Shown here: positions 1 to 11,240 of the stretch, in pieces
Layout of the letters: each line of letters opens with the position of its first letter
Numbering within the stretch: position 1 is the stretch's first letter
NCBI GenBank assembly: GCA_013398295.1
Contig: VZSF01009053.1
Coordinates: 114,348-178,347, forward strand
From: Chionis minor
Lineage: Eukaryota; Chordata; Aves; Charadriiformes; Chionididae
Length of the DNA: 64,000 nucleotides
Direction: 5' to 3'
The notes under the pieces: model-generated
Databases searched by the model: none
What the model saw: the letters and a program-made list of their open reading frames with translations, nothing else
What the model was told of the DNA's origin: nothing
Translations under genes and position numbers: made by a program

Positions 1-66
1 TCTATCTATCATCTATCTATCTATCTATCTATCTATCTACATATATATATATTTATACACACACAC
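1..66. repeat. Compound microsatellite (TCTA)n-(AT)n-(AC)n
   Basis: Positions 1-40 are near-perfect TCTA units, 41-52 alternate A and T, and 56-66 alternate A and C. The tract continues past the window edge and lies downstream of ITGA11. Confidence 0.9.
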
Positions 67-873
67 AGACATATATATGAGAGAGAATACATAAAAAATT
101 ATATATACACATATGCGTATGCACATGTAAGTCACTCTGGAGCCGGGGAGCAGCAGGCGGGCACCCATCACGCCCCCTGTCCCTCCACCGGCAGCTGGGG
201 GTGCCCCACGGCCAGGTCCTGCCCAGCCCTCGCTGACCTTCTCTAAAGCCTGGGAAGACAGAGAGACAGAGAGACAGACAAGCAACTGCTCTTTTCATAG
301 TGCTGAGGTCTGAGACGCTTTTGGGCAGAGCCTTGGAAAGGAGTTAGTTATTTCCTCCTAAAGGTTGGGAAGACGCCGCCAGTAGTCCGTGTGCATCCTG
401 CCTGTGTGCTTTCAGCGGCGGTAAGGAAAATTGGGGGAGCAGGAAGAGCGAGGAAAAAAAAAAAGTGGATCTGCAAAATGTGGTCTTTCGGCTCTCGGGA
501 ATAGCCCTGCACCCCTGGATTGTCCTGAAACTGTGGCATTAACAACTCCCACCCAAGGCGAAGACGCTACCACTGGAAAAGCAGATTTCCCCTCCATTTT
601 ATACAGCGCGTGGGGTTGATTCTGCAGCACAGCTTCCTCCGGGCTCACAGAGGTGCCCGGACCGCTCCTCTCACTCAAGAGCATCCCTTTAAAACCAGGC
701 TGCGAGAGCCCTGCATCCCACGGCGTGTCACCGGAGGGAGAAGGTCTGAGTCCCGTCTCCTCCGCCGCGTCCCGGAGGGGCCGAGCAGCTCCCGCTCGCA
801 GCCGGCCAAGCCGTGGAAGCGGGCTAGCACAGAATGGGAGGAGAGGCTAGTCGTTTTTTTAAAATACCGTGTT
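67..873. other. Downstream flank of ITGA11, nothing recognised
   Basis: Unique-looking DNA. A GC-rich block at about 640-840 has short arginine-rich frames on the minus strand that superficially resemble an integrin tail, but it lacks a good acceptor and the GFF motif. I see no gene, RNA or mobile element. Confidence 0.6.
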
Positions 874-879
874 TTTAAT
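874..879 (-). promoter_or_regulatory. ITGA11: Candidate polyadenylation signal ATTAAA (distal)
   Basis: Second minus-strand ATTAAA, about 900 bases after the stop, with the AT-rich conserved-looking block ending just upstream of it. Confidence 0.3.
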
Positions 880-1250
880 CCTTAAAAAATACTAGGACAG
901 TATTTGACGAACGTCATTACACATCCGGCGGACATATGCTTTCTTTTCATCCATAAAATTAATATTAGCATAAATAATTCTGTTATGCAAAAAGAAAGAT
1001 TTTTGTCAAACAGCACCGATCATCCGGTTTCGTGTGACACCGAGTATGTACAGCTATAATACACGTGCGGACCCTTGCTGGACACAAGCTCTCCAAAACT
1101 GCTCAGTTTGTAGACAACGCTTCAAACTGGTTTTCGATTTTTTTTTTTTTAAAAATTTGATTTTTTTTTTTTCCCCTCCTTTGCTAAAACTGGTAAATAT
1201 TTTTAAAATAAGTATGTACAGCTGGACACTGGAGATTTGCATTAAGGTGC

Positions 1251-1256
1251 TTTAAT
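1251..1256 (-). promoter_or_regulatory. ITGA11: Candidate polyadenylation signal ATTAAA (proximal)
   Basis: Minus strand ATTAAA about 530 bases after the stop, followed by a T/GT-containing stretch (1240-1190). It is the first accepted variant signal after the stop. Expression data would be needed to choose between this and the distal one. Confidence 0.35.
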
Positions 1257-1781
1257 TTGCTATCATTTGTATTCAGTGCATTAAGAAGGCAAATTAAAAT
1301 CCCCACCCAATTTCTCCGGTTAACGAATGCAACGCAGTTTGAGAGCTGGGGCCAGCAAAGCCCCTGGGGTTTGCTACAGCTCAGCCACAGGAATGAGCAA
1401 TCCTCATCTTTTAAGGATATTACTTTTTAAAGATTTTTGCAGTCTCATAGTTTGCGCCACGTTGCTTCTGCGGCCCCTCCGTCGCCACGCCGCTGCCACC
1501 TCCTTGCAAACCCAGCTTGAAGCTCCTCTCGCTGTGCCACGGGGGCCACCAGTAGGGGTTGGGGATTTTTTTGGTGTGTGTAAGGGTAGTTTTTTTGGCT
1601 TTTGGACCTGTTTAGGTGATTTTGCACAACGGGGGTGGGGGGGAGGTGGGGATTACTCTCATCTTGATGCAAACCCGAGCTCAGCACCCAAATCCCTGGG
1701 CATGGAGGTGAACCTCTGCTCCGTAACCGGCCAGGCGCTGGCGGGGGGCGAGGCGGGGGGCACACGGTGGCCTTGGCAGTG

Positions 1782-1853
1782 TCACTCCAGTCCCTGGGTG
1801 CTTTGCTCCCGCTCCGCCGCTCGCCGGCGGCTCCCGCTTTTAAAAAATCCAAG
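1782..1853 (-). CDS. ITGA11: ITGA11 exon 30 (coding part): cytoplasmic tail and stop
   Basis: Residues 1169-1191 plus TGA at 1784-1782. After the acceptor CCCTACAG the exon reads LGFFKSGSRRR and ends QGLE. LGFFKS is the conserved membrane-proximal integrin motif that clasps the beta tail; human alpha-11 has LGFFRS, and most alpha chains have GFFKR. The tail has the same number of residues as the human exon (23), but its distal half is different. The TGA is close to the end of the family's usual length. Confidence 0.95.
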   Translation of the reverse strand, partial: LGFFKSGSRRRAAEREQSTQGLE

Positions 1854-2094
1854 CTGTAGGGATTAAAGAGAAAAAAAAGAAAATCCCACCGTTACTTCAT
1901 CTGAATGCCAGGGGGTTTAGAACCCGAATATAAACAATATGGAAGCAGAAGGAGGTTAGAGGAGCTTTTTGCAATGCCCAGTGGTACTGAGGGGCTCGTG
2001 GGGCTGTGGACATGGAGCTGGGGGGCCACAGGGTCCCTCCACACCCAGGGGTCTCCGCCGAGCCCCGAGCACACGCAGCGTAAGGGCTGCTCAC

Positions 2095-2208
2095 CTTCCA
2101 GAGCGCGAGGACGAGCAGGGCCAGGAGCAGGAGACCTCCTAACGTGCTCCCCAGGATGATCCAGATGGGGATCTGCCACTCCTCCGGCTTGGAGATTTCA
2201 AACGTTAT
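2095..2208 (-). CDS. ITGA11: ITGA11 exon 29: juxtamembrane stalk and transmembrane helix
   Basis: Residues 1131-1168. ITFEISKPEEWQIPIWIILG then STLGGLLLLALLVLALWK. The hydrophobic stretch from about 1144 to 1167 is the single membrane-spanning helix. The acceptor is CCTTGCAG/ATA and the donor is AAG/GTGAGC, phase 0. Confidence 0.97.
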
Positions 2209-2551
2209 CTGCAAGGAAAGAGCATCAAAACTCGCTGCCGCCGCTGCTGGTGGGTGCAAAAGCTGGGTGGGCAGGAGGCAGTGGGGGTGCTGAGCACCCT
2301 GCCTTTGGGAGGATGCCCACCCCACGCACCAGCAACGTGGCTCAGCTTTTCCCTGCTGAATTCAGGGACCAGAGCTTCCTGGCTCCGGCCACAACTGCAC
2401 CGAGTTGCTCCGGGCTCTGCAGAGCCGGGTGCCTGGTGCAGGCTGCTCCTTCTGCTGGCCATGGGGCTTTTCCTGCTGGGGTCAGAGCAGCACTTTGCAG
2501 CATCCCCAGAGCTGCTGGGTCCGTGTGTGACCGTCCCACCTGGGGGCTCAC

Positions 2552-2647
2552 CTGCCGGCTGGGATCCTCCTCGCGGAAGATGAAGGGGCTCCCAAAGTGT
2601 CGCTGGAGAGTGGCGGTCGTGGTGACCTTCAGTGACTTGAACTTCAG
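2552..2647 (-). CDS. ITGA11: ITGA11 exon 28: calf-2 end
   Basis: Residues 1099-1130. LKFKSLKVTTTATLQRHFGS then PFIFREEDPSRQ. SPFIFREEDPSRQ is unchanged from human alpha-11 as I recall it. The acceptor is TTTTTACACAG/CTG and the donor is CAG/GTGAGC. Confidence 0.96.
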
Positions 2648-3091
2648 CTGTGTAAAAAGATGCTGGACATGAGCAGTGGACACAGGAGAGGACCCAGCAG
2701 CCTGGCCGGGTGTCCCGCATGGCTTTGCTATCCTCCCCCCGCGTTCCCCACCCCCTGGCTCTGCATCCGCGCTGGGGATGCTGTGTGCTGCATCCGAGCG
2801 GGAGGATGATGCGGGTCGAGTAGGGAGTGTGGCTGAACTGCAGCAAAAAGCATCGCTCGAGACTAAATTCCCCACAACGAGATGCTGTGTGGGGTGGTGG
2901 ATGCACACACCACTAGAATAAGAGAGATTTGAAAAAAAAAAAATCACCCCTGACGTATGCCCAGGCTTCCTGGGAGGGAAGGCAACCACAGGAGAGGAAA
3001 AAAAAAATCCCAACTCTACATTTTCATGCTGCAAGGGCTCCTTGGGGGTATTTTTCCACAAAAGCCATGCACCTGCTTGAGGAGGACTTAC

Positions 3092-3202
3092 TGCTTTCAG
3101 AGACTTCATCCACAGATTGCCACGCAAGTGGAAGTTGATCTCCTCGTTGGGGGCTAATTTCACATTGCAGTCGATGGAAATGACGTCGGAGTTGCTGTGG
3201 TT
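3092..3202 (-). CDS. ITGA11: ITGA11 exon 27: calf-2 domain
   Basis: Residues 1062-1098. NHSNSDVISIDCNVKLAPNE then EINFHLRGNLWMKSLKA. It carries the sequon N1062-H-S and the INFHLxGNLW strand. The acceptor is GCCCTTGCAG/AAC and the donor is GCA/GTAAGT. Confidence 0.95.
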
Positions 3203-3439
3203 CTGCAAGGGCAGAAGTTTGTGCCGTGGGACCATCGCTGCCGAGGAGGGGATCCGACCCCCTGGGCTTCTCCCCTGGCATGCACCGAGGGGAGCGGGAT
3301 CCAAACCCTGGCAGAGGGGCCACGCACCCGTCCTCCCCCGTGGGTGTCCCCATCCCAGGGGCTTTCTCTCTGGTTTGGCGGTGGCTTGGGGTGGCAGCTC
3401 TCAGCCCAGCGCCAGGATCACGCCCAGGAAGGCACGTAC

Positions 3440-3526
3440 CAGGTGGGGGGTGCGGGAGAGGTCCTCCTCGGCGGGCGTCCTCCGGTAGTCGGTGGTGTTG
3501 CCCCAGATGTTGCAGGTCGTGTTCTC
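3440..3526 (-). CDS. ITGA11: ITGA11 exon 26: calf-2 domain
   Basis: Residues 1033-1061. ENTTCNIWGNTTDYRRTPAE then EDLSRTPHL. It has two sequons, N1034-T-T and N1042-T-T. The CNIWGN motif is shared with alpha-11. The acceptor is CTTCTCCCGCAG/GAG and the donor is CTG/GTACGT. Confidence 0.95.
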
Positions 3527-4241
3527 CTGCGGGAGAAGCCGATTTGCTCCGAGCATGGGGACGGGGACCCCGGTGGCTGCTTCCCCGCAGCCTGCCCCGT
3601 GCTCAGCACCCGTCCTGGGGGAAGCGGGGGGACCCCAGCACCCCCTGGGCTTTGCTGGTGCTGGCGGCTGTGTCTGCCCAGCAAAAGCCAGCCTGGCAGA
3701 GCACCCTATCCAGGGTGCCGGCCACGTCCGCTGGGGTGTCACAGGTGACACGGGGACTTTGCCAACGCTGGCAATACAAACCACCCCCACTGAGGCCAAT
3801 TCTGTCCCTAAACTTGCCGTCTCCTGCACCGGGCTCTTTCCCTCACTGGCACGAGAGGCTGGCATGGCCACAGGGGGCTTGGGATGCCCCGGGGTCTGCT
3901 CCCAGCCCTCTCCACACTCCAGGGGCACCCGAACCTGCGGTTCACCCCAGGCTCCGCTCGTGCTTTTGAGACCCTCAAGAATTCGCTGCGTACTGGCGGG
4001 AGGTTCAGCTCGGAGAAATATTTAGTCTAAACCCTTTGGCCACTGCCATTTTCCATGTTTCCAGCCAAGCGAACGCAGAAGGGAGAAGCCCGGGCAGGAG
4101 CCAAGCCCGGCCATGCAGGTGTAAGCACGAGGATGGGGGGGTCGCAAAGGGATGGGACGACCCGCTGTGGGGTGTCTCCATCCCCAGCCCTGGTGCAGAA
4201 GGGACCCACAGCTGCTTCACGGGGATGAAACCCCCTCCTAC

Positions 4242-4355
4242 CTGGTCCACCACAAATTCCGTCAGGAGCAGGAGGCGGTTGCCTGCCCGGGTGGCCACGG
4301 GGACGGTGAGCTTGATGGTCACCCCCTCCACGGGGAAGAAGCCCAGATTCTGCAG
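4242..4355 (-). CDS. ITGA11: ITGA11 exon 25: calf-2 domain
   Basis: Residues 995-1032. LQNLGFFPVEGVTIKLTVPV then ATRAGNRLLLLTEFVVDQ. QNLGFFPV and the P-V-A-T-R-x-G-N-R-L-L strand are alpha-11-like. The acceptor is GCCCTCGCAG/CTG and the donor is CAG/GTAGGA. Phase 0 on both sides, and only 122 bases from exon 24. Confidence 0.95.
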
Positions 4356-4477
4356 CTGCGAGGGCAGAGGACAGGGATGTGCCTGGGGTGCCGGCATCCC
4401 ATGGGTGGTCGTGGCACGTCCCACCTCTGGCACGGCGCTTTGGAGGTCCCTCGGCCGGTTTAAAACCCGCTCCTTAC

Positions 4478-4568
4478 CTTGAAGGTACAATGAAAGGGAG
4501 GGCCGATGCTGTCGTATCTCTCCAGGGAGCTGTTTGACCTGATTTCATAGTAGTCCAGGCTGGATGCC
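4478..4568 (-). CDS. ITGA11: ITGA11 exon 24: calf-2 domain start
   Basis: Residues 964-994. ASSLDYYEIRSNSSLERYDS then IGPPFHCTFK. N976-S-S is a sequon and the exon matches the alpha-11 stretch SSLERYDxIGPPF. It has no initiator or long frame of its own and was read directly. The acceptor is GTCGCGACAG/G, with a weak pyrimidine tract. The donor is AAG/GTAAGG. Confidence 0.94.
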
Positions 4569-5805
4569 CTGTCGCGACGGAGGGTGACAAGTCACGAGGT
4601 GGGCTCAGAGCAACCAGAGCACGGAGCAGCCCAGCGCCCAGCTGCCCCCAGCCCCTCTAGCGGGCAGATTCCTCAAGGAGAGGATTTGCGGTCCGCCTGG
4701 CCCCTTTTTGGACAGAAAAATCATTGCCTGGCTCCACCTCGTACAAAAAAGACAGGGGATTTTCATGGTATTCCGCTTCTGCAGTATTTTCCCTTTCTTT
4801 GTGGAATTTTTCTTGCCTTTTTAATCTAACAGAGACATCCAAGGCCCTGGTGGGCAGTTTGAATGTCACGTATAAATCTCAGGAGGTAAATCACATCTCT
4901 GGTTTGCAGCTGGAAAGGAAGGAAAAGAGCCAGGAGCACGTGACGGTGCTTGTGGGAGCCTGGCTGGGAATGCCTGTGACGGGACGCACGCTCGCCACTG
5001 TCATGGGGCACGTGGCCCAAAAACCCCGAAACTCTTTGAAATTATTTCCCTCCTCNAAATTGGAATGTTTTGTGCTGTTACTTTTCCTCCAAGTTTTCCC
5101 TTCTCCTGTAAGGGCAATTTTGATATTCGTAAAATTGAGAATCCCCCCGCTCCCCATAAATTGTAAGTATTAAAGCGGTCTTATTTTCAATGCCGCTCTG
5201 CCTCTAGTGTAAAAAAAATAAAATGACCGAAGGTCTCAAAAATCTGCTAAGAATTACAGCAAGCCGTGCCAGGGAATGTGCTTCTGGGATCCACATTTTT
5301 TTTTCCTTGGAGTCAGGTTAATAAATTATCACCTGTGCCTTCGTTCCCTGCTCTCCCTGGAGCCAGGGTGCTCTCTGCTTTAGTTACTGTTGGTGCCCAA
5401 ACCCTTCCACGCATGTCTCTCAGCTGAGCTTCTGGTGAGATGGTTTTTAGTGGGATGGCTCCCAGCCCAGCCACTGGCTTAGCAACACATGCTATGGACA
5501 TTAGGACTTACAATAAGTACTTTTTCCCTGTGAAAAATTGCCCTCACGCCTATTTAATGACCCTTGTGCCTGTAAACACTATGAAAGCACAGCACCTTGT
5601 TGCTTCTTGCTCTGGATTCTTATAAGGACGCACTAAGGGGGGATGTCCCTGATTTTATGGTTCCTTCAGCCCCTTTTCTAAACAATTTCCCCAAATTAAA
5701 GCTCAACTTGAACGCAGCTCCCACAGGGAAAGGACCAGTTTTCCCAAAAGACACCCTGCAAGCTGTGTCCCCCCCATGAGCTGCATCCCCTTCCGAAACA
5801 CGCAC

Positions 5806-5895
5806 CTGGTGAAGAGCAGGTCGGCTTCGTACTTCAGGTGAAAATTCAGGTGGGCGAAGTTGTCCTCCTTGGTGCTCTCCTTCTCCTCGCTGTCG
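5806..5895 (-). CDS. ITGA11: ITGA11 exon 23: calf-1 to calf-2 junction
   Basis: Residues 934-964. DSEEKESTKEDNFAHLNFHL then KYEADLLFT. STKEDN and FHLKYEAD match alpha-11. The acceptor is TGCTGTTTCAG/C and the donor is AG/GTGCGT. Confidence 0.95.
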
Positions 5896-6584
5896 CTGAA
5901 ACAGCAACGGGGCAAGCGGGGGTGAGGTGGGAGCCGGCTCCCCTCTGGGGGTTTTTTTTGGGGATGTTGTGTGAAGCAGGTGGGAAAGGGTTGCATTTTT
6001 GCTTTTTGGCCAAAGTGTAAAGAGAAGCAATTTTATTCTGTAACTTTTATTAGCCCAAGGCCATAAAAGTCGCTCATTTGGAGAAAGGTTTCACACCCAG
6101 CAGCCTTAAAGCGGTGCAGCAGCCCCGGCAGAGCGAATCCTCAGCTCTGCTAATAATTGAAGAAAATGGAAAAAAAACCCCAAACGACCCTAACGAGTTT
6201 TTACTTGGCTGTCAGAAACCTTACCTGTGCAGAGCAAGCCAGCAAGGCCAATTTTGCAAAGCTGCCAGGAGATATTTTTCCCGGGAATATTTGCAGCTGT
6301 GAAGCTGGGTAAGAAAACAGCAGTGGCCGGAGCCCCTCTCTGCTCAGCTTCCACACGCACAGAAAAACGATGGATATAAGCGTATGGATAAATACAACCA
6401 GCCTGGTTTGTGAATACAGGGCTGCTTGCTCTGTAAGAACCCACGGCAATCAGTTTTCCTTGTGGTTATTCCCTGTGTAAAGCCTCCAGCATCACCCACG
6501 GCTACGGAAGAAGGAAACCCAAGGCAAGCAGGCAACGTCCCGTCGACCTCGCAAACACGTGCAAGGGAGAAAGTGAGCACTAAC

Positions 6585-6661
6585 CTGTTGGCGAACAAGT
6601 AGATCTCCATGTTTTGAAGGAAAATGGACTTGCTGAATTCAAAATCCAGGCGAAAAGCTAC
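6585..6661 (-). CDS. ITGA11: ITGA11 exon 22: calf-1 end
   Basis: Residues 909-934. VAFRLDFEFSKSIFLQNMEI then YLFAN. FRLDFEFSKSIFL is conserved in alpha-11. The acceptor is AACCTCCGCAG/GTA. The donor is AG/GTTAGT, giving Ser934 with exon 23. Confidence 0.94.
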
Positions 6662-8075
6662 CTGCGGAGGTTGGAAACAGATTGGAGAAAACATTAGTGG
6701 GAAAAAAACCCCCAAGCCCTGAGCGCCGGCCAGGAGCAGTGCGGGGGCTCTTGGGGCGAGAGCATCTCCCTGCTCCCATCGGAAGACGCCGCCGGGCTTT
6801 GGGCAGAGCCTGGGCTTTCCAGGGAGAGAAGAGGCCGCGCTGGGGATTTGCAGGATTTGCTCTCAGCCCTGCCTGCTGCATTTTTTTGCTCTGAGGCTGG
6901 GGAAGCCAGCAGCCCCCATTTGGAAGAGAAACCCTCCGGGGGACCTGCAGCAAGAGGCCGCTCGCTCCCATCTGCGGCACGGGGTCGGCTGGTGGGGGGA
7001 GGCAGCCGGAGGGAGGCCAACAACAATAAAATGTGATAAATGTCACATCTGCAAGAGCTGTGGCAATGACCTCAAACTGTCTGGGACTACACAGCTGAGT
7101 ATAATATTAAAGCTCCTGCTGCTCTCCGGCCAAATTTCCATTTCCAGCTTGTCTTTGTTTTGGCAGGACCTGGACTACCTGATGCCACGCAGATGCATTC
7201 TCAGCCCCCGTAGGTCATGGGGAGTCGGGCTGCTGCGCTCTCGTGTGCGGCCACAGGCATCCGAGAGGGCTTTTTTCGGAGCTCTAAAGCCTAGTGAGGT
7301 GCCTGGAGCTCGTCCGTCATTTTCAAGCTTCTGACAAGGAAAGGCTTCGGACGGATGCAGCGGTTGGAAAGATTTTTCTCTCTAGATCCTGCTTGTCTCG
7401 TCCCATTTTCCCCTGGGGGTGCAGGACGGGCAGGTGGGATTTCACGAGGTGACTGCAGAGAGTGGCCCCGGCGAGCGAGGTCCTGCTCTGCTCATGGCGT
7501 CTCCTCGCTTCTCCTTCCCTACCTTGATGCCACACGTAACATTCGCAAAGGGTTTTAAAACCTGTTTCTTGCTGGAGCTGGGCGCATGCCCGGTGCTGGG
7601 AACCGCCGTGAGCTGAGGTCTGGAGGATGCCACCAGCCTGAGGGGCTTGGGCAGGCTCAGAGGAGGGTCCGGATGGACCCCAGGCCTTGGGAGCAAGGAA
7701 AATCTCTCAGAAAAGGGTACCTCATTCCTGCGAGGAAGGAGGATGGGGAAGCCACCAGGAGTGGTTTGAAGTCAACATTAAATTGCTCCAAAAGGACTGG
7801 AGTCAAGTTCTTTGTCTTGGAGGAGCTGGGTTTGATTTGGTGCCGCTGATCTCCTAGCGTCAAGGCAGCACCCTAACCATCCCCGTTTCCCTAATGTGCC
7901 TTTCAGACACCGGCAGTGGACAGAAAAAGGGGAGAAACCAAATGTTTATCTTTTAAAAATCCTGTTCAAAGCCACCCAGCTGGAATGGATGACTTCAGCC
8001 CCGCGGCCGTGCCAGGGACAGAGGGCTCCTGTCCTGTAGGTGAAGCCTCGTTTGGGCAGGAGGGAAAAGCTTTAC

Positions 8076-8174
8076 CTTGGCCTTGGCTCGGAAGAAGGGG
8101 TAGCTCACGTTGCACACTTTCTTGTTGGGGTGCTTGTCTTCAGTCCCGCAGTCAATGTTGATGTCCGTGTCATC
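8076..8174 (-). CDS. ITGA11: ITGA11 exon 21: calf-1 domain
   Basis: Residues 876-908. DDTDINIDCGTEDKHPNKKV then CNVSYPFFRAKAK. The CNVSYPF motif with sequon N897-V-S is typical of integrin calf-1. The first half differs clearly from the human sequence as I recall it, while the second half is unchanged. The acceptor is CCATTTTAG/GAT and the donor is AAG/GTAAAG. Confidence 0.93.
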
Positions 8175-8444
8175 CTAAAATGGGACGCAAAGTGTCCACG
8201 ACACTGGGCGTGAGCCCCGTGACCTGGCTCTTTATGAAAGCAGCAAACACACCCACGGGGCTCAAAACAAGCTTTGGTTTTTGGAAAAAACAACCAATCA
8301 AACCAACCAACCAGCCCCGCTTGCTGCAGGCTGGAATCCTGCACTTGCAGCTAAATTCTAGGGCCCCTCCTGGAGAGGGGAATTTCTAGCAAGCAACTTC
8401 CAGCTTTCTGATTTAAATCCTCTTCAGAAATTCAACTACAGTGG

Positions 8445-8461
8445 TGAATGAATGAATGAAT
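8445..8461. repeat. (TGAA)n microsatellite in intron 20
   Basis: Four tandem TGAA units with flanking partial copies. Confidence 0.85.
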
Positions 8462-9877
8462 CTGATCATTCCTGGTGCTGTAATTGGGAAGAATATTTTT
8501 CTGTGTTGAAGAGTCACGGGGAAACATCAAGAGATAACTGGAGCTATTGTGCTGCATGGCCACCAGCTAAGCAGCAATATTTAATTTGCTCGTCTCAACA
8601 ACCAGGTTCCTGTTGCTTGAACACCTTCCAGCTCACCAGCCAGGCTGGGGAAGCTCCTGCCCGTCACAAAGCCCAAGCACAGGCTGGGGTGGGATGGGAC
8701 ACCGACCCTACTCCTCCTGCTCGGCTGCCGAGCTGTAGTAACCCTACAAGAGGTTGTAGCCTGGTTGTATGCAGGTGTCCATCCCCACCACGAGACAATG
8801 AGCTGTTCCAGTTTTGGGCCCTGTGTTAGACCCCATGAGGGTCTTGGTTTGAGCTCCAGCTCCCGGACAGGATCTAGCCAGGAGCCGAAACCACCCAGCA
8901 CCAGCTGCAGGGAAAATGCCTTGACAGCCATCAGCAACAGCCCGGAGCTTTCTCCCACTCGGCTGCTGAGATTATGGACTTTGTGGACCCACAGCTACTT
9001 TTTATTTGGGTCTCTGTGCAGCCTCCGACACAACCATCCATCCCCTCTAGTTAACAATTTCCTTATTTACAAGCAGCAGCAGCCAGGAACCCGTTAGCAG
9101 AGTGATGCTTCTCTAACCAGCTACAAATATTTCCTGCAACCACCACGGCATGGAGCTCTCTGTTACTGAGCATCGTAAGGTTTTTCCCCCTCACTTAATT
9201 TGTAGTAATCTCTCGGAAAATGCATTTTTCTTATTTTGTGGGCAACGTGCCCCACAATTTTCCCTTGGCACGGCTTATAGGAAAACAAAGGCAGGACATG
9301 GGCTCTGCGGGTATGAAGTCACTGAGGGGATGAGCGAGGAGGGCTCAGCAGCATCAGCACATTTCCCAAACCTTGCTGGGAAAAAGGAGGACTCGCACTG
9401 AAATGAGCAAGTGGTGGGGCTGAAATATGGGGGACAGCACCCGCGGCACGGGGACGGGCTCCTTCGGGGGACAGCCAGAGAGAAGTGGCATCGCCTGGCT
9501 GGATGCTGAGCTGTGTCCACGTTCCCATTATCAGCCCATACTTCCAGGAGTTATATCTCAGCTGCAAAAATCCATCCCTGACGGGAACTTGGCCCTGTGC
9601 AGCAAGTATTTTTAAACCACTGGAGCAGAAAAATAGAGAGGGAAATAATTTCATCTGCCTTTGAACCTTCTTTCAGGCTCTTAAAATTCAAGCGTTTTTG
9701 TATTTCCAAAATAAAGAGCTGAAAGGGCTGTAAGTGCTTAGAAACGAAGCCAATAAACATGACTGATTTATGAGGGATGGAGATGTTTTGGGGCTCTGGT
9801 TTAGGACACAGCTTTCTCATCCGGCCGGGATTAGAAGCGCCTCCGGAAAGGCCCAAGATCTCCCCCGGCAGCCTCAC

Positions 9878-10085
9878 CTTGGGGATTAAGCTGGCGAACT
9901 GGAGGTTTCTGGAGAAGGAGATGTTGAGGACCGTGCTGTAGGCATTTTCCCCTCTGTTCTCCAGCACTGCCTCCACGGCCACCCTCCTCCGGCCGCTCTC
10001 GATGATGAAGACGGAGGTGTCGAAGGAGAGGCTGAAGGTGGAGCAGTCCGGCGCTGCCCTCCGCAGAGCCCGCCGGCAGTATTCC
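9878..10085 (-). CDS. ITGA11: ITGA11 exon 20: calf-1 domain with alpha-11-specific insert
   Basis: Residues 806-875. EYCRRALRRAAPDCSTFSLS then FDTSVFIIESGRRRVAVEAV, LENRGENAYSTVLNIS and NLQFASLIPK. Published work on human alpha-11 describes a 22-residue insert near 804-826 that sets it apart from other alpha chains. The corresponding stretch here is about 807-829, the first part of this exon. N860-I-S is a sequon. The acceptor is TCCTCTTGCAG/G and the donor is AAG/GTGAGG. Confidence 0.95.
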
Positions 10086-11240
10086 CTGCAAGAGGAGGGC
10101 AGCAGTGCCGGCAAGCGCTGCCTGCAGCACCCCGCCAGGACCTCGCCCCAGGAATTCTACGTGCACGGTGCATGGGATAGCGCAAGGAAATCCCTGCTCT
10201 TCCTCTGTTGTGCTGCTGTGGAAAGAGGAGTCACGAATTCCTCCCGTGGACCATCGTTTTGCTTGTGATTTTTTAAGCCAACAGCGCGCCGAGCCGTCTC
10301 AGACGCAGTTAGGAGCTCTTAATCAGCGGGGATGTAAGGAAAAACCTGATCCCGTACCATTAGCAAAGGGTAAAGCTGGCATTTAGCTTCAATCTGGCTG
10401 AGATCCACCTCCCGCTGAGTTTACTGGCACAAACCCTGCAACGGCAGCGCCTCCTTTTAGACTTGGTGGGTGTTTGGGCATTTATTTTCCTTATGCAAAA
10501 TAAAAAAGGAACGGAAAAAGTATGACGGTGCCACCTTATGCCTCCAACAGCGGAGCAGCCAGAGTGCCGGTTTGAGGGAATAGCTCTATTCCAACAAGTC
10601 ACCTCAAAAGAGGGTTTTCTCAGCAGAAATCACCTCCACAGCGGCTGCTGTCGCAGGGCACGGTCCGGTGCCCACTGATGCCATTGGGAAAGCTCCATAG
10701 GCTTCAGGAGGAACCAGTCTGGCACCCTGGTAGACCACGGTGTATGCCCATGATTATTCGCAGGCCTCCAGTCACTTAGGACCCATAAATAACCCCCTAC
10801 CTACAGCTCACTTCAACCTCCCAGTCATGGCCTGGGTTCGCAGCTTTACAGAGCTTTACAATAAATGCTGGATTACGGGATACAAGTAATCCCCAGGTAG
10901 CAGCGCTGGCCATGAGCTTGGTCCAGAGCCCGCTGCTGTTGATGGGAGGTGGAGGCTCAGACTCCTGTGCTCCTAGATAACCTTTAAAAGCTCTTTAAGC
11001 AATCAGATGTAGCGTATAATTATTTCTGCTGTGTGAGTCAAGCCTGTAATTGCCAAGTGGTAATGCCAGCCTCACATTTATTCCCCCCTGTTATTTACTG
11101 ATTTGTCTCCTTGGGGCTCATCACCATGGCATCAAATATTAGTTGTTTTGTGGATTCCCTGAAAAACCACTGATTCCTTCCAGGCAGGGAGCAGGCAGAG
11201 GGGCTCAGAGACCCGCTGTAAATGGAGGTGCTGAGGAACA

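Larger units (their letters stand above)
874..1781 (-). other. ITGA11: ITGA11 3' UTR (extent uncertain)
   Basis: Minus-strand sequence following the stop codon. It is GC-rich near the stop and AT-rich from about 1300 downward. I saw no canonical AATAAA in this stretch. Two ATTAAA hexamers on the minus strand, at 1256-1251 and 879-874, could each direct polyadenylation, giving UTRs of roughly 0.55 or 0.93 kb. The 3' end is therefore inferred, not seen. Confidence 0.45.

Noticed and set aside
690..810. Arginine-rich minus-strand frame (RRRRRDSDLLPP) resembling the human alpha-11 tail
   Set aside because: It lacks LGFF and a pyrimidine-rich acceptor, and lies about 1 kb past the genuine terminal exon. 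Chance similarity in GC-rich DNA.
1430..1520. Minus-strand stretch reading AGFARRWQRR as a possible cytoplasmic tail of ITGA11
   Set aside because: There is no acceptable acceptor at the required phase, and the GFF motif is broken. The exon at 1782-1853, with a CCCTACAG acceptor and LGFFKS, fits fully.
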